Positions 11,309 to 21,673 of a stretch of DNA of 64,000 nt are shown in pieces (positions within the stretch are counted from its first letter, which is position 1; each line of letters begins with the position of its first letter). Both the position numbers and the translations under genes were made by a program. The notes beneath the pieces were generated by a model, which saw nothing but the letters and a program-made list of their open reading frames with translations, was not told where the DNA came from and did no database searches. Source of the DNA: Pseudomaricurvus alkylphenolicus (lineage in GTDB: Bacteria > Pseudomonadota > Gammaproteobacteria > Pseudomonadales > Cellvibrionaceae). The stretch covers positions 572,157 to 636,156 of the forward strand of contig NZ_JAAQPI010000002.1 in the NCBI RefSeq assembly GCF_011683955.1. Direction: 5' to 3'.

Positions 11309-12283
11309 TTACTGTTCACCTCCATTGGCTTGTTCTTCCTCTGCACATTGCTGCAGAACCTGTTCTCTAATGGAAGCCTCCGCCAGAGGGAAGCCCAACT
11401 CTTTTCGTGCATCGAAATAGCACTGGGCAACGCCTCTGGCGAGGGTGCGTACCCGAAGAATGTAGCGCTGGCGCTCGGTAACCGAGATGGCATGGCGGGC
11501 GTCCAGCAGGTTAAAGGCGTGAGAGGCCTTCATCACCATCTCGTAGGCGGGCAGCGGCAGATTCTTTTCAATCAGTCGCTGACTGTCGCGCTCGTACTGA
11601 TCAAATGCCTGGAACAGGAAGTCAGTATCGGCTTCTTCAAAGTTGTAACGGGACATCTCCACTTCATTTTGGTGGAACACGTCACCGTAGGTCACCTTGT
11701 TGCCGTCCGGACCCACCGTCCACACCAGATCATAGATGGAATCCACTCCCTGCAGGTACATGGCAATACGCTCCAGACCGTAGGTAATCTCACCGGTCAC
11801 GGGATAGCATTCCAGACCACCCACTTGTTGGAAGTAGGTGAACTGGGTAACTTCCATACCATTGAGCCACACCTCCCAGCCCAGGCCCCAGGCTCCAAGG
11901 GTGGGTGACTCCCAGTTGTCTTCCACAAAGCGAATATCGTGGATGCCCGGGTCTATGCCCAGCTCACGAAGAGAGTCCAGGTAGAGCTCCTGAATATTGC
12001 TGGGGGAGGGTTTCAGCACCACCTGATACTGGTAATAGTGCTGAAGGCGGTTGGGGTTTTCACCGTAGCGGCCGTCGGTTGGGCGACGGCTGGGCTGAAC
12101 ATAGGCCGCGTTCCAGGTCTCAGGGCCGATAGCACGCAAGAAAGTTGCCGGATGGAAAGTACCCGCGCCCACCTCCATATCCAGAGGTTGAAGTACGACA
12201 CAGCCCTGGCGGGCCCAGAATTGTTGAAGCGCGATAATCAGCCCTTGAAAAGTGCTGGCATCGGGTGAGTTGGTCTCAGACAC
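11309..12283 (-). CDS. glyQ: Glycyl-tRNA synthetase alpha subunit
   Basis: The alpha subunit holds the class II catalytic core that activates glycine. Recognisable stretches are [18 protein letters not shown] near the N-terminus, [18 protein letters not shown] (motif 2 area) and [13 protein letters not shown] place the start at GTG 12283 ([10 protein letters not shown], 324 aa), with GGAGGG 10 nt upstream (12294-12299). An in-frame TTG at 12304 has no ribosome site. It is the first gene of the glyQ-glyS-gmhB-plsC operon, whose promoter must lie in the 199 nt shared with the divergent acyltransferase gene. Confidence 0.97.
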   Translation of the reverse strand: MSETNSPDASTFQGLIIALQQFWARQGCVVLQPLDMEVGAGTFHPATFLRAIGPETWNAAYVQPSRRPTDGRYGENPNRLQHYYQYQVVLKPSPSNIQELYLDSLRELGIDPGIHDIRFVEDNWESPTLGAWGLGWEVWLNGMEVTQFTYFQQVGGLECYPVTGEITYGLERIAMYLQGVDSIYDLVWTVGPDGNKVTYGDVFHQNEVEMSRYNFEEADTDFLFQAFDQYERDSQRLIEKNLPLPAYEMVMKASHAFNLLDARHAISVTERQRYILRVRTLARGVAQCYFDARKELGFPLAEASIREQVLQQCAEEEQANGGEQ

Positions 12284-12482
12284 GGCTGCCTGTCCCTCCG
12301 GCAATATATGGTTGAGTGAAAATCAAGCCCGCGATTATAGCCCCAGCCCGGAGGTAGCACCAATGCATAGGCGTCATTTCTGGGGGCATCCCGGAAATTT
12401 GTCTTCAATAAGCCAGAAAGTTGTTGATTTCCGGGCCTTTGGGTAAGCTTCGCAGCCCTTCTTTAATGATTGTGAACGCAAC

Positions 12483-13397
12483 ATGTCGACAGAAACCGCC
12501 AACTCCAGCGCCGGCCGCCTAAAGGAATCCATTGCGGTGGGGCTATTGAAAGCCTCCTCAAAGCTGCCTTTGGAAATCAGCCGGATATTGGGGGCCTGGG
12601 TAGGGGTTCTTTGCGTGATTCTGAAGACTCGGATGATCAAAGTAACCCGGGAGAACCTGAGTCTCTGTTTCCCTGACATGGAGGCCGCTGACCGCGAACG
12701 ACTGGCGCGCCAGAGCGTGATAGAGACGGGAAAACTCATGGCTGAAACCGGTGCCGTCTGGTTGCGACCCTATGAGTGGGTAAAGGGGAGGATTCTCAGG
12801 GTTCATAACGGCGAGTTATTGCAGCAATCCCTGGATCAGGGCCGTGGGGTGGTTCTTTTGGCACCGCATTTGGGTAACTGGGAGGTGTTGGGCCTGTATT
12901 TATCGGATGTGGCCGATATTACCAGTTTATATCAACCTCCGGAGATGGCCGCATTGGAACCCATTATCCGTCAAAGCCGGGAAAAGGTGGGCGCGAAACT
13001 GGTACCTACCAATCGCCGTGGAGTAGCCGCACTGCTCAAAGTGATCAAAAACGGTGGTTTTACCGGGATCTTGCCCGATCAGGTGCCCGAGGCCAGTGGA
13101 GGAGACTTTGCTCCGTTTTATGGGGTGCCGGCCTTAACCATGACACTGGTTGACAATCTGCGCTCGCGCTCAGATTGCCTGGTGATCGCAGCCTATGCGC
13201 AGAGGATTAAAGGCGGGTTTGAGATTCATTTTCTGGAAGCGGATCCGGGCGTATATTCATCGGATCAGTCGGAAGCCTTGGTGGCGCTCAACCGAACAGT
13301 GGAAAACTGTGTGAACGGAGTGCCCGAGCAGTATCAATGGGAGTACAAACGATTTCGGCGTCAGCCGGAGGGAATGCCGCGGCGCTACAAAAACTAG
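12483..13397 (+). CDS. Lipid A biosynthesis lauroyl/myristoyl acyltransferase (LpxL/HtrB family)
   Basis: This inner-membrane enzyme adds a secondary acyl chain to lipid A. The 304-aa length and the motif LAPHLGNWEVLG (about 124-135, the HX4E catalytic pair) are those of the LpxL/LpxM family. GILPDQVP (about 198) and FAPFYGVPALTM (about 210) are further family blocks. Chain-length preference cannot be read from sequence. It is transcribed divergently from glyQ and converges with the GGDEF-EAL gene after 11 nt. A homologue holds the same place near glyQ in Pseudomonas. Confidence 0.92.
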   Translation: MSTETANSSAGRLKESIAVGLLKASSKLPLEISRILGAWVGVLCVILKTRMIKVTRENLSLCFPDMEAADRERLARQSVIETGKLMAETGAVWLRPYEWVKGRILRVHNGELLQQSLDQGRGVVLLAPHLGNWEVLGLYLSDVADITSLYQPPEMAALEPIIRQSREKVGAKLVPTNRRGVAALLKVIKNGGFTGILPDQVPEASGGDFAPFYGVPALTMTLVDNLRSRSDCLVIAAYAQRIKGGFEIHFLEADPGVYSSDQSEALVALNRTVENCVNGVPEQYQWEYKRFRRQPEGMPRRYKN

Positions 13398-13408
13398 TAT
13401 TACCCTGA

Positions 13409-15568
13409 CTATGTATTAGCCCGACGCGGATGCGCTTTGAGGTAATCCAGCAGATCCGGGCCAGGCAGGGGGCGAGAGAAGTAGTAGCCCTGGATCAGGT
13501 CGCAATTCATGTTTTTGAGAATGGAAAGCTGACCTTCGGTTTCGACCCCCTCCGCGATTGTGCGTATACCCAGTGCCTTACTCATCGCAATAATGGTGGA
13601 AACCAGTGTTAGTGCGTCGTTATCACTTTCCAAATCAGCGACAAAAGAACGGTCTATTTTCAAATAATCCACTGGAAAATTGCGCAGATAACTCAATGAC
13701 GAGTAACCGGTGCCAAAATCGTCCAGTGAAATACTGCATCCCGCCTCTTTGAGGCGGTACAGGTACTCCGCAAAACTCCGGTTTTCGGGGGCCAGTATGC
13801 TTTCGGTGATTTCAAAGCTGATGCGTTGGTGTTCCACGCCTTCCTCTTTAATGATCCCGAGCCAGTCATGGTACTGATTCCCATCGTCTGGGAACTCAGC
13901 AATGGAGCGGTTGACGGCAATGGTTACCGGTTGGAGTTGCAGGGAATCCAGGCGCTGAATCAGACGACAACTCTCCTCCAGTACAAACCTGCCCAGACTG
14001 CGCGCCAGCCGAAACTCTTCGGCAATGGGAATGAACTCCTCCGGCGACACAAATTCTCCATCCAGTTGCCAGCGAATCAGTGCTTCACACTTCTCCACCT
14101 CGCCGGAGGCAATATTGACAATCGGTTGGAAGAATACGTTCAGCTCCCGCTTGTGCAGGGCTTTACCGAGGGCGTTTTTCAACAGCAACTTGCGGTGGCT
14201 GCGTTGTTGTAATTCGTGTGTGAAAAAGTGAAAGCAGTTCTTGCCGCTGTGTTTGGCGTGATCGGCAGCCTGGTCCGCCTTGTTTATCAGGTCCAGAGAG
14301 CTATGAGCGTCGTCCGGGCATATGGCAATACCAATGGAGGCGGTGATCTCAATCACATGATCACTGATTAAAAATGGCGCATTGATGGCATCGAGAATGT
14401 GCAATGCAACAGTTTCTGCATTGACCATATCGTCCAGAATAGGCATCAGCAAAGCAAATTCATCGCCTCCGATACGGGCCAGTGTGTCTGACTGGCGAGT
14501 GTGTTGACCGAGGCGTCGGGCGATCTTTTGCAACAACAAATCACCGACATTGTGGCCCAGAGTGGTATTGATGTCGCGAAAGTTATCCAGGCTGATACAC
14601 AGAAGAGCAGCTTTGGTGTGCTGCCGATCCATCAATAGACGTTGTTGCTCGATGCGATCAAGCAACAGCTGACGATTGGGGATATTGGTTAGCAGATCGT
14701 AGTGTTCCCGTTGCCGAATCTGTTTCTGGGCTTGCTTTAGATCACTGATATCATGAAAAATGGCCATGTAGTGGCTCTTGCCACTTTCAGGTTCGGTAAA
14801 ACGGTGCAGCATCAACCACTCTGTGTAGGTTTCACCGGATTTTTTCCGGTTGAGGATTTCCCCAGACCAGGTGCCTTTGGTGTTGAGGTCGGCCCACATG
14901 GCGTCGTAAAACTCGCGATCATGCAGTCCCGACTTCAGCAGCGATCCCGGTGACTTGCCTAAAGCTTCCTCCAGAGAGTATCCACTGATACGGCTAAACG
15001 CAGGATTGGCGTAGAGGATTTCCACCCGCTCGTTGGTAAGCAGCACACCTTCACCCAAGGCATCAATCATGGTCTGGTGAATATTGAGTTGCCGCTGACT
15101 CTGCCGTCGTTCCAATTCGCCGGCGATAAGACCGGAAAATAACAGGAATAATGCCTCGGCACTCTGTACGTTCTCGATGGATTCGGCATAGAGTGCAACC
15201 AGGATACCCATTACCTGGCCTTTGCTGTCAGTAAGCGGAGTACCCACATAGGCATCAATGCCCATATCCACCAACAGTTGATCGTTGGGGTAGGCATTCT
15301 GAGCCCCACCGTTATAGACGCAGACACTGTCATTACAAACATCCGCGCAGGGCGTGTCCTTGAGGGAGTAGCTGAAATTGTCGGTCAGGTCCGGGCCTGC
15401 GGCATAGGCAATGGTGGTGGCCTCGGAATAATTCGGACTCAGGGTTGCAACATAGGTATGGTCTGCTTCAATGGCTTTGGCGAGAGCTTGCACAATCGTG
15501 CTGAAGAACTCCTTGCCATGGGCGGACGACAGGCTGGAGACAATAGAACGGACTTTGTCATCGATCAT
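13409..15568 (-). CDS. GAF-PAS-GGDEF-EAL cyclic di-GMP signalling protein
   Basis: The 719-aa cytoplasmic protein has a GAF domain (about 1-155, with a Cys-rich CADVCNDSVC stretch), a PAS domain (about 165-285), GGDEF (about 295-450) and EAL (about 460-715). The cyclase motif RIGGDEF is intact, with an RxxD site (RQSD) five residues before it. The phosphodiesterase side is also intact: EALIRW, EITES, DDFGTGYSSL, KIDRSFV and AEGVET. Both activities are therefore possible. The four clustered cysteines in the GAF domain could bind metal or sense redox, but that is inference. It lies 221 nt downstream of trkH on the same strand and seems to be its own unit. Confidence 0.94.
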   Translation of the reverse strand: MIDDKVRSIVSSLSSAHGKEFFSTIVQALAKAIEADHTYVATLSPNYSEATTIAYAAGPDLTDNFSYSLKDTPCADVCNDSVCVYNGGAQNAYPNDQLLVDMGIDAYVGTPLTDSKGQVMGILVALYAESIENVQSAEALFLLFSGLIAGELERRQSQRQLNIHQTMIDALGEGVLLTNERVEILYANPAFSRISGYSLEEALGKSPGSLLKSGLHDREFYDAMWADLNTKGTWSGEILNRKKSGETYTEWLMLHRFTEPESGKSHYMAIFHDISDLKQAQKQIRQREHYDLLTNIPNRQLLLDRIEQQRLLMDRQHTKAALLCISLDNFRDINTTLGHNVGDLLLQKIARRLGQHTRQSDTLARIGGDEFALLMPILDDMVNAETVALHILDAINAPFLISDHVIEITASIGIAICPDDAHSSLDLINKADQAADHAKHSGKNCFHFFTHELQQRSHRKLLLKNALGKALHKRELNVFFQPIVNIASGEVEKCEALIRWQLDGEFVSPEEFIPIAEEFRLARSLGRFVLEESCRLIQRLDSLQLQPVTIAVNRSIAEFPDDGNQYHDWLGIIKEEGVEHQRISFEITESILAPENRSFAEYLYRLKEAGCSISLDDFGTGYSSLSYLRNFPVDYLKIDRSFVADLESDNDALTLVSTIIAMSKALGIRTIAEGVETEGQLSILKNMNCDLIQGYYFSRPLPGPDLLDYLKAHPRRANT

Positions 15569-15789
15569 ACGGGGCGCTAATGTTCACAGGTGGAATTTCC
15601 GGTTTTGATCTCCAATGATGACTCTTCGCTGCGAACCACTTTCCGAGTGTATTTGGAATCTTGGTGTCTTAAAAAATGGCTATCCAATTTCTGTAAGCTT
15701 GCGTAATAAGACTTAGAGTTGGTAAGGTTATTATCTTTTTAAGACTAGTGCAATCTACAGCTATAGACTAGCAGGTGATGGCGTACAAT

Positions 15790-17238
15790 TCATCTTTTCC
15801 AGAACATTGGACTAAACAGGACCAGAAGCGTAAACACCTCGAGGCGCCCCAGCAGCATCGCGAAGCACAGCACCCATTTGGCTGTATCATTGATATCGCC
15901 GTAATGTGCCGCAACCTGACCCAACCCTGGGCCCAGGTTGTTGATGCACGCACCCACAGCAAAGAAAGCTGTGATGACATCCAGGCCGGTACCGATGAGC
16001 ACCAGAAACATGGTGAAGTAGGCGAATACATAAACCGAAAAGAAACCCCAGACAGCATCGACGACTCGATCTGAGACGCTGGTATTACCCACTTTGATGG
16101 GGATAACCGCATTGGGGTGGATCAGACGTTGAATTTCGCGTACGCCCTGTTTGAAGATCAGCAGGATTCGGATCACCTTGATTCCACCCCCCGTAGAACC
16201 TGCACAGCCCCCCATAAACGCGAAGTAAAACAGCATAAAGGGCAGCACATTTGGCCAGGCGCTGAAATCCGTGGTAGCAAAGCCTGTGGTGGTCAGAATA
16301 GAAACCAATTGAAAAACACCATGGCTCAGACTGTCGTGCAGATTGAAGGTACCAAACAAGTACAGCATGCCGACTGTCAGGACACAGCCAAGCAAAATCA
16401 CGCCAATATACAATTGGAACTCAGGATCTCGAAGGTAATGAGTCAGGCGGCGTTCCTGAAAGCTGTAGAAATGCAGGGCAAAATTCACTCCTGACGCCAC
16501 CATAAAGAACACACAGATAGCCATGATGGCGTCACTTTGAAAGAAACCGATACTGGCATCATGGGTGGAAAACCCACCAATTGCGACGGTGGCGTAGGCG
16601 TGACAGATAGCATCAAACAGCGTCATCCCCGCCATCCAATAGCTCAAGGCACAGACAATAGTGAGGCCCAGGTAAATCAGAAACAGGGCTTTGGCGGTCT
16701 CGGTAATGCGGGGCGTGAGTTTACTGTCCTTGACCGGCCCTGGGGTCTCAGCCCGGTACAACTGCATTCCCCCGATACCCAGCATTGGCAAAATTGCCAC
16801 AGCAATCACAATGATACCGATACCGCCGAGCCACTGGAGTTGTTGGCGGTAATAGAGAATGGACTTCGGCAGGACATCGAGCCCGGTAATCACCGTCGCG
16901 CCAGTGGTAGTAAGGCCGGAAAGTGATTCGAAGGCCGCGTCCACAAAAGAAAGTTGCAGGCCGTTGGAGAACATAAACGGCAAAGACCCGAAAAGCCCCA
17001 GCACCGACCAAAACAGCGCGGTTACCAGAAACCCGTCGCGGGTTCGCAGATCCTGTTTGATATTGTGTACCGGCATCCAGGCCAGCAAACCCGTCACAAA
17101 GGTAATGCCAAAGGCCAGCCAAAAGGCCGTCTGGTTTTCATCCGCAAACCACAGTGATACCAGAATCGGCGGAAACAGGGTCAGGCTGAACAGCATTAAC
17201 AGGATGCCGAGAATACGAAATATGATGGTGAAGTGCAT
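15790..17238 (-). CDS. trkH: Trk potassium uptake system membrane subunit TrkH
   Basis: TrkH is the K+-translocating membrane subunit gated by TrkA. The 482-aa protein shows the expected array of transmembrane helices and pore-loop repeats, for example SLSGLTTTGATVITGLD (about 110) and the fourth loop around VGACINNLGPGLG. The start is ATG 17238 (MHFTIIFRILG), preceded by AGGAG and 13 nt from the trkA stop. A longer frame would run back into trkA. In Pseudomonas trkH lies away from trkA, so the trkA-trkH pairing here is a local difference that makes functional sense. Confidence 0.96.
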   Translation of the reverse strand: MHFTIIFRILGILLMLFSLTLFPPILVSLWFADENQTAFWLAFGITFVTGLLAWMPVHNIKQDLRTRDGFLVTALFWSVLGLFGSLPFMFSNGLQLSFVDAAFESLSGLTTTGATVITGLDVLPKSILYYRQQLQWLGGIGIIVIAVAILPMLGIGGMQLYRAETPGPVKDSKLTPRITETAKALFLIYLGLTIVCALSYWMAGMTLFDAICHAYATVAIGGFSTHDASIGFFQSDAIMAICVFFMVASGVNFALHFYSFQERRLTHYLRDPEFQLYIGVILLGCVLTVGMLYLFGTFNLHDSLSHGVFQLVSILTTTGFATTDFSAWPNVLPFMLFYFAFMGGCAGSTGGGIKVIRILLIFKQGVREIQRLIHPNAVIPIKVGNTSVSDRVVDAVWGFFSVYVFAYFTMFLVLIGTGLDVITAFFAVGACINNLGPGLGQVAAHYGDINDTAKWVLCFAMLLGRLEVFTLLVLFSPMFWKR

Positions 17239-17251
17239 ACAGCTCCTACTC

Positions 17252-18637
17252 TCAGAAGAACGTAAAGCCCACCTGGAAGAGTTGCTCAATATCCTTGGTG
17301 TGACGTTTATCCACCAGGAACACAATGACATGATCCCCGGTTTCCACCACAATATCGTCGTGTGCGATCAGAACTTCGCTGCCTTTGTCGGTTTCCCGCA
17401 AGATCGCACCAATGCTGGCGCCGGCCGGCAGGTCGATATCTTCAATGGCCTTACCCACCACCTTTGAGGTACGTTTGTCGCCGTGGGCAATCACTTCAAT
17501 GGCTTCGGCCGCTCCCCGTCGTAAGGAGTGCACATTGACGATATCACCGCGCCTGACGTGGGTGAGCAGGCTGCCGATGGTGGTGGTCTGGGGAGAAATG
17601 GCGATGTCGATTTCTCCGCCCTGAACCAGATCAACATAGGCGGGGTTGTTGATCAGCGTCATGACCTTTCGCGCACCGAGGCGTTTGGCCAGCATCGACG
17701 ACATGATATTCGCTTCATCGTCGTTGGTGAGCGCCAGAAAGACATCCGTATCCTCGATATTCTCCTCCAGCAGCATCTCCTGATCTGAGGCACTGCCGTG
17801 AAGCACAATGGTGCGATGAAGCCGCTCCGACAGATAGCGGCAACGCTGTTCGTAGAATTCGATCAACTTTACGCTGTAGCGGGACTCGAGCTTTTTGGCC
17901 AGGCTGAAACCGATATTGCCACCACCGGCGATTACGATGCGCTTGTACTGGTTTTCCAACCGGCGCAGTTCGCTCATGACGGCTCGAATATCGGACTTGG
18001 CGGCGATAAAAAACACTTCATCGTCGGCTTCGATAACCGTTGAACCTTCGGGAGTGATCGCCCGGTCGCGTCGGTAGATTGCGGCTACACGGGTGTCCAC
18101 GGAGGGCATATGTTGTCTCAGAAAGCTCAATTCCTGACCGACGAGCGGCCCGCCATAATAGGCTTTGACCGCCACCAGCTGTACCTTGCCATCGGCAAAG
18201 TCGAGCACCTGCAGGGCACCGGGGTGTTCTATGAGACGAAAGACATAATCGGAAACCAATCGTTCCGGGCTGATCAACACGTCAATGGGGATGGCGTCGT
18301 TGCCGAAGAGTTTGGGCTGGTTGAGATACGCATTAGCACGCACTCGGGCAATTTTGGTGGGCGTTCGAAACAGGCTGTAGGAAACCTGGCAGGCGATCAT
18401 GTTGATTTCGTCGTTGTTGGTAACGGCAATCAGCATGTCGGCGTCTTCGATGCCGGCCTGCATCAATACACCCGGGTGTGATGCCTCTCCCGTGACAACA
18501 CCAATATCCAGCCGGTCTCGAAGCTCTCGCAATCGAGCTTCATCGGTGTCGACCACCGTGATGTCATTGGCCTCATTGGCCAGGTTTTGCGCCAATGTGC
18601 CGCCAACCTGGCCGGCCCCCAAAATAATGATTTTCAT
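17252..18637 (-). CDS. trkA: Trk potassium uptake system NAD-binding subunit TrkA
   Basis: TrkA is the peripheral cytoplasmic regulator of TrkH. The 461-aa protein contains two tandem RCK units, each an NAD-binding Rossmann fold followed by a TrkA-C domain. The folds begin with [20 protein letters not shown] (residues 1-20) and [18 protein letters not shown] (about 236). Acidic residues end the second strands, VVDTDE and LIEFYE. Length matches E. coli TrkA (458). It lies between rsmB (43 nt upstream) and trkH (13 nt downstream), so it is co-transcribed with the def-fmt-rsmB group. Confidence 0.97.
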   Translation of the reverse strand: MKIIILGAGQVGGTLAQNLANEANDITVVDTDEARLRELRDRLDIGVVTGEASHPGVLMQAGIEDADMLIAVTNNDEINMIACQVSYSLFRTPTKIARVRANAYLNQPKLFGNDAIPIDVLISPERLVSDYVFRLIEHPGALQVLDFADGKVQLVAVKAYYGGPLVGQELSFLRQHMPSVDTRVAAIYRRDRAITPEGSTVIEADDEVFFIAAKSDIRAVMSELRRLENQYKRIVIAGGGNIGFSLAKKLESRYSVKLIEFYEQRCRYLSERLHRTIVLHGSASDQEMLLEENIEDTDVFLALTNDDEANIMSSMLAKRLGARKVMTLINNPAYVDLVQGGEIDIAISPQTTTIGSLLTHVRRGDIVNVHSLRRGAAEAIEVIAHGDKRTSKVVGKAIEDIDLPAGASIGAILRETDKGSEVLIAHDDIVVETGDHVIVFLVDKRHTKDIEQLFQVGFTFF

Positions 18638-18680
18638 GGTCTCTCACTGACCTGGTTGTTATGCAAAACCCTACAGTGTC

Positions 18681-19985
18681 CTAACGAGTTTTTTCCAGAC
18701 AGGCATAATAAAACCCATCATGTCCTTGTTGTTGTGGTAACAGCTGCCGCCCGTACTTTTGCGCCAGTCCCCAAGGTGCGTCAATCGGGCGATGAATGGC
18801 GTCAGGCTGCTGTTCTACAAAGGCTTCGATCACTTGGGTGTTTTCCGTTGGCAGTATTGAACAGGTGGCGTAAACCAGGCGACCGCCGGGTCTGAGCGTT
18901 GTCCAAAGTGCCTTCAAAAGGCTCAGCTGCAAGCTCGCAAGCTTAGCAATATCCGTCGCTTTACGCAGTAGTTTAATATCCGGATGACGGCGAATCACAC
19001 CAGTGGCAGAACAAGGAGCATCGAGCAAAATACGATCAAAGAGCTCTCCGTCCCACCAGTCTTGTATCTGTTGAGCATCATGGCAGACAATTTCTGCAGT
19101 GAGACCCAACCGCTGCAGATTATCCTTTACACGCTCAAGTCGGCGTTGCTCCAGATCAAGCGCAACCAGGCGACTTAATTTGGGCTGAATTTCGAGCAAG
19201 TGACCCGTCTTTCCACCGGGAGCACAACAAGCATCCAGTACGGTTTCTCCCGGTTGTGGTGCCAATAAATCCGCACTCAGCTGCGCAGCTTCATCCTGGA
19301 CGCTCACTATCCCCTGATCAAAGCCCGGTATTGTATGCACGTCAGAGGCCTGTGTCAGGGTAATCCCATAGGGGCTGAATTCAGTTGCCTCTGCGCTGAA
19401 CCCCTGTGCCTGCAGTGAATTCAGATAGTCGCCGCGCTCGGTTCGAGCGAGGTTAAGTCTGAGGGTAAAAGGTGGATAGCGGTTATTGGCGGCAAAAATA
19501 TCGTCAGCCTTGTCCGGCCAGAACCCGTCAATTGCCTTGCGAAGCCAATTGGGGTGTGCGGAGGTATAGGCTGGGCTGGTGGCAAGCGCCTGCGCCAGTT
19601 CCTCCCGAAGCCGCTGGAAGCTCCTCAGTACACCGTTGACCAGCTTTTGCGCCCAGGGCTTTTTCAGTGCTGCACAGGCTTCCACAGTAAGGTGTATCGC
19701 TGCATGATCCGCAATGCGGGTATGAATCAGCTGATAGAGCCCAATCAGCAATAATGAGTGAATATCGCCATCCTTGTGCTTGAGTGGTTTTTCCATCAAA
19801 CGGTTGAGAATCGCCTGCAACTGCGGTTGCCACCGGCAGCAACCAAAACAAAGCTCCTGCAATAGCGCTCGATCATCAGTGTCCACCTGTTGCAAAGCCG
19901 GCGTCATCAGGCTGGCAAGAGACAGCTGCTGTTGTATGACACTATTGAGCGTTAATGCGGCCTGGGCGCGAACCGGTGTGGTCAT
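18681..19985 (-). CDS. rsmB: 16S rRNA (cytosine(967)-C5)-methyltransferase RsmB
   Basis: RsmB methylates C967 of 16S rRNA using S-adenosylmethionine. The 434-aa protein has an N-terminal NusB-like RNA-binding domain (about 1-140) and a C-terminal methyltransferase fold. DACCAPGGKTGHLLE (about 252, SAM binding), LLDAPCSATGVIRRHPD (catalytic Pro-Cys) and YATCSILPTEN (second catalytic Cys) are intact. The start at 19985 overlaps the fmt stop as ATGA, which indicates translational coupling. A longer frame inside fmt is not credible. Confidence 0.97.
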   Translation of the reverse strand: MTTPVRAQAALTLNSVIQQQLSLASLMTPALQQVDTDDRALLQELCFGCCRWQPQLQAILNRLMEKPLKHKDGDIHSLLLIGLYQLIHTRIADHAAIHLTVEACAALKKPWAQKLVNGVLRSFQRLREELAQALATSPAYTSAHPNWLRKAIDGFWPDKADDIFAANNRYPPFTLRLNLARTERGDYLNSLQAQGFSAEATEFSPYGITLTQASDVHTIPGFDQGIVSVQDEAAQLSADLLAPQPGETVLDACCAPGGKTGHLLEIQPKLSRLVALDLEQRRLERVKDNLQRLGLTAEIVCHDAQQIQDWWDGELFDRILLDAPCSATGVIRRHPDIKLLRKATDIAKLASLQLSLLKALWTTLRPGGRLVYATCSILPTENTQVIEAFVEQQPDAIHRPIDAPWGLAQKYGRQLLPQQQGHDGFYYACLEKTR

Positions 19986-20911
19986 GCGAGGTTTCGTCCA
20001 GTGGCAAAACGTGCACCATGGCCGTTGAGGATATCCCGAATGGCGGCCGGTTTTTTTCCGGGTAACTGAATTTCCGTCATTCGCAGAGAGTGTTCGCCAC
20101 AAGCCACCACCAGACCATCGCAACCGCTGCTTAAAATGGTACCAGGAGTGCCGTCGGAATTGTCCACAGTCGCCTGCCAGATGCGGATGCGGTCGTTCCC
20201 CTCCTGAAAATAGGCTACAGGAAAAGGATTAAATGCGTGGATCTGGCGCAGCAGTTCTCTGGCGGGTTTCTGCCAGTCTACGGCGGCTTCTTCCTTGCTT
20301 AATTTATTGGCGTAGTTGGCTTCTGCGTCATTCTGTTTTTCAGGCTGCAGGGTTTGTTGTTCAATTTGGTTCAGAGCGTCCAGCAAAGCCGGGCCACCCA
20401 GGTGCATCAATTTGTCGTGCAGGCTGCCACCTGTCTCCGCCGGCTCAATAGGGCAGTTCACTTTGACCAACATATCCCCGGTATCCAAACCTATATCCAT
20501 CTGCATAATGGTAATACCGGATTCGCTATCACCCGCCTCCACGGCCCTTTGGATCGGGGCCGCTCCGCGCCATCGGGGCAACAGTGACGCATGGACATTG
20601 ATACAGCCAAAGCGGGGTGCATCCAGAATAGGTTGTGGCAAAAGCAGACCGTAGGCCACCACCACCATCACATCAGCATTGAGTGAGCGCAACTGCTGTT
20701 GCTCGGCCTCGTCTTTTAAGGAAACCGGCTGAAAGACAGGCAGCTGATGCTGCTCGGCCAGCTGTTTTACGGGGCTGGCAACCAGCTTCTTACCCCTTCC
20801 TGCACGGCGATCTGGCTGTGTGTAAACACCCACCAACTCATGTTCACTGTCGATTAAGATCTGCAGGTGATGAGCGGCAAACTCCGGCGTACCGGCAAAA
20901 ATGAGGCGCAT
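19982..20911 (-). CDS. fmt: Methionyl-tRNA formyltransferase
   Basis: Fmt transfers a formyl group from 10-formyl-THF to initiator Met-tRNA. The 309-aa protein starts MRLIFAGTPEFAAHHLQ and has the catalytic block CINVHASLLPRWRGAAPIQR (about 106-125, with the conserved Asn and His). The catalytic Asp lies in MDIGLDTGDML. The C-terminal OB-like domain follows. It sits 29 nt after def, its functional partner, and overlaps rsmB by 4 nt. Confidence 0.98.
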   Translation of the reverse strand: MRLIFAGTPEFAAHHLQILIDSEHELVGVYTQPDRRAGRGKKLVASPVKQLAEQHQLPVFQPVSLKDEAEQQQLRSLNADVMVVVAYGLLLPQPILDAPRFGCINVHASLLPRWRGAAPIQRAVEAGDSESGITIMQMDIGLDTGDMLVKVNCPIEPAETGGSLHDKLMHLGGPALLDALNQIEQQTLQPEKQNDAEANYANKLSKEEAAVDWQKPARELLRQIHAFNPFPVAYFQEGNDRIRIWQATVDNSDGTPGTILSSGCDGLVVACGEHSLRMTEIQLPGKKPAAIRDILNGHGARFATGRNLA

Positions 20912-20940
20912 GTCGGGTCCCTGAAATGAAGCGGAGATAA

Positions 20941-21447
20941 TTACGCCTGTTGGCGATGAGCTTTTTCCAACTTTTTGCGGATACGTTGGCGTTTAATGGG
21001 AGAGATATAATCCACGAACAGCTTGCCCTTGAGGTGGTCCAGCTCGTGCTGAATACAGGTGGCCAATAAACCGTCAGGTTCCAGGGTATATGGCTCGCCA
21101 TTGCGGTCCAGTGCCCTGACGACAATATTAGACGGACGATCTATGGTCTCATAAAAGCCGGGCACAGAAAGACATCCCTCATCGTAGGGCAAGGTATTGT
21201 CATCCAACACTTCCACTTCCGGGTTTATAAAGACCAGTGGATCGCTCTGATCTTCAGAGATATCCATAACAACCACCTGCTTATGGACATTGACCTGAGT
21301 GGCGGCCAATCCGATGCCGGGAGCGTCGTACATGGTTTCGAACATATCGTCGATCAGCTGGCGAATGGAGTCATCCACCTCTTCCACGGGTTTAGCCTCA
21401 GTGCGCAGACGGGGATCAGGAAATTCCAAAATGTTTAATATCGCCAT
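20941..21447 (-). CDS. def: Peptide deformylase
   Basis: Def removes the N-terminal formyl group from new proteins. The 168-aa length and all three metal-site motifs are standard: GIGLAATQV (about 45), EGCLSVPG (about 88, Cys ligand) and QHELDHLKG (about 130, two His ligands and the catalytic Glu). I take the ATG at 21447 ([14 protein letters not shown]), which matches the family; upstream in-frame codons would add 49 unlikely residues. It is the first gene of def-fmt-rsmB-trkA-trkH and is divergent from the LysM gene. Confidence 0.98.
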   Translation of the reverse strand: MAILNILEFPDPRLRTEAKPVEEVDDSIRQLIDDMFETMYDAPGIGLAATQVNVHKQVVVMDISEDQSDPLVFINPEVEVLDDNTLPYDEGCLSVPGFYETIDRPSNIVVRALDRNGEPYTLEPDGLLATCIQHELDHLKGKLFVDYISPIKRQRIRKKLEKAHRQQA

Positions 21448-21673
21448 AAGCCTTTGTGACAAACTTCTAGTAAAAAGATAACAAGCGCTGCTAACATTAT
21501 GAATCATACTGTATTTATGCAGCCGGAATAGAACGGAATCTCGTGCTATTCTGCGGGTGTTCGAGCCTTGGGGCCCTGGCCACTCGGATCGCAAATGGAA
21601 CCAGCACTCGTGTCCAGGTGGGCTATTATAACGGTTATCGGCTCACGGACCGAATACAACAGGATCGGTTTCT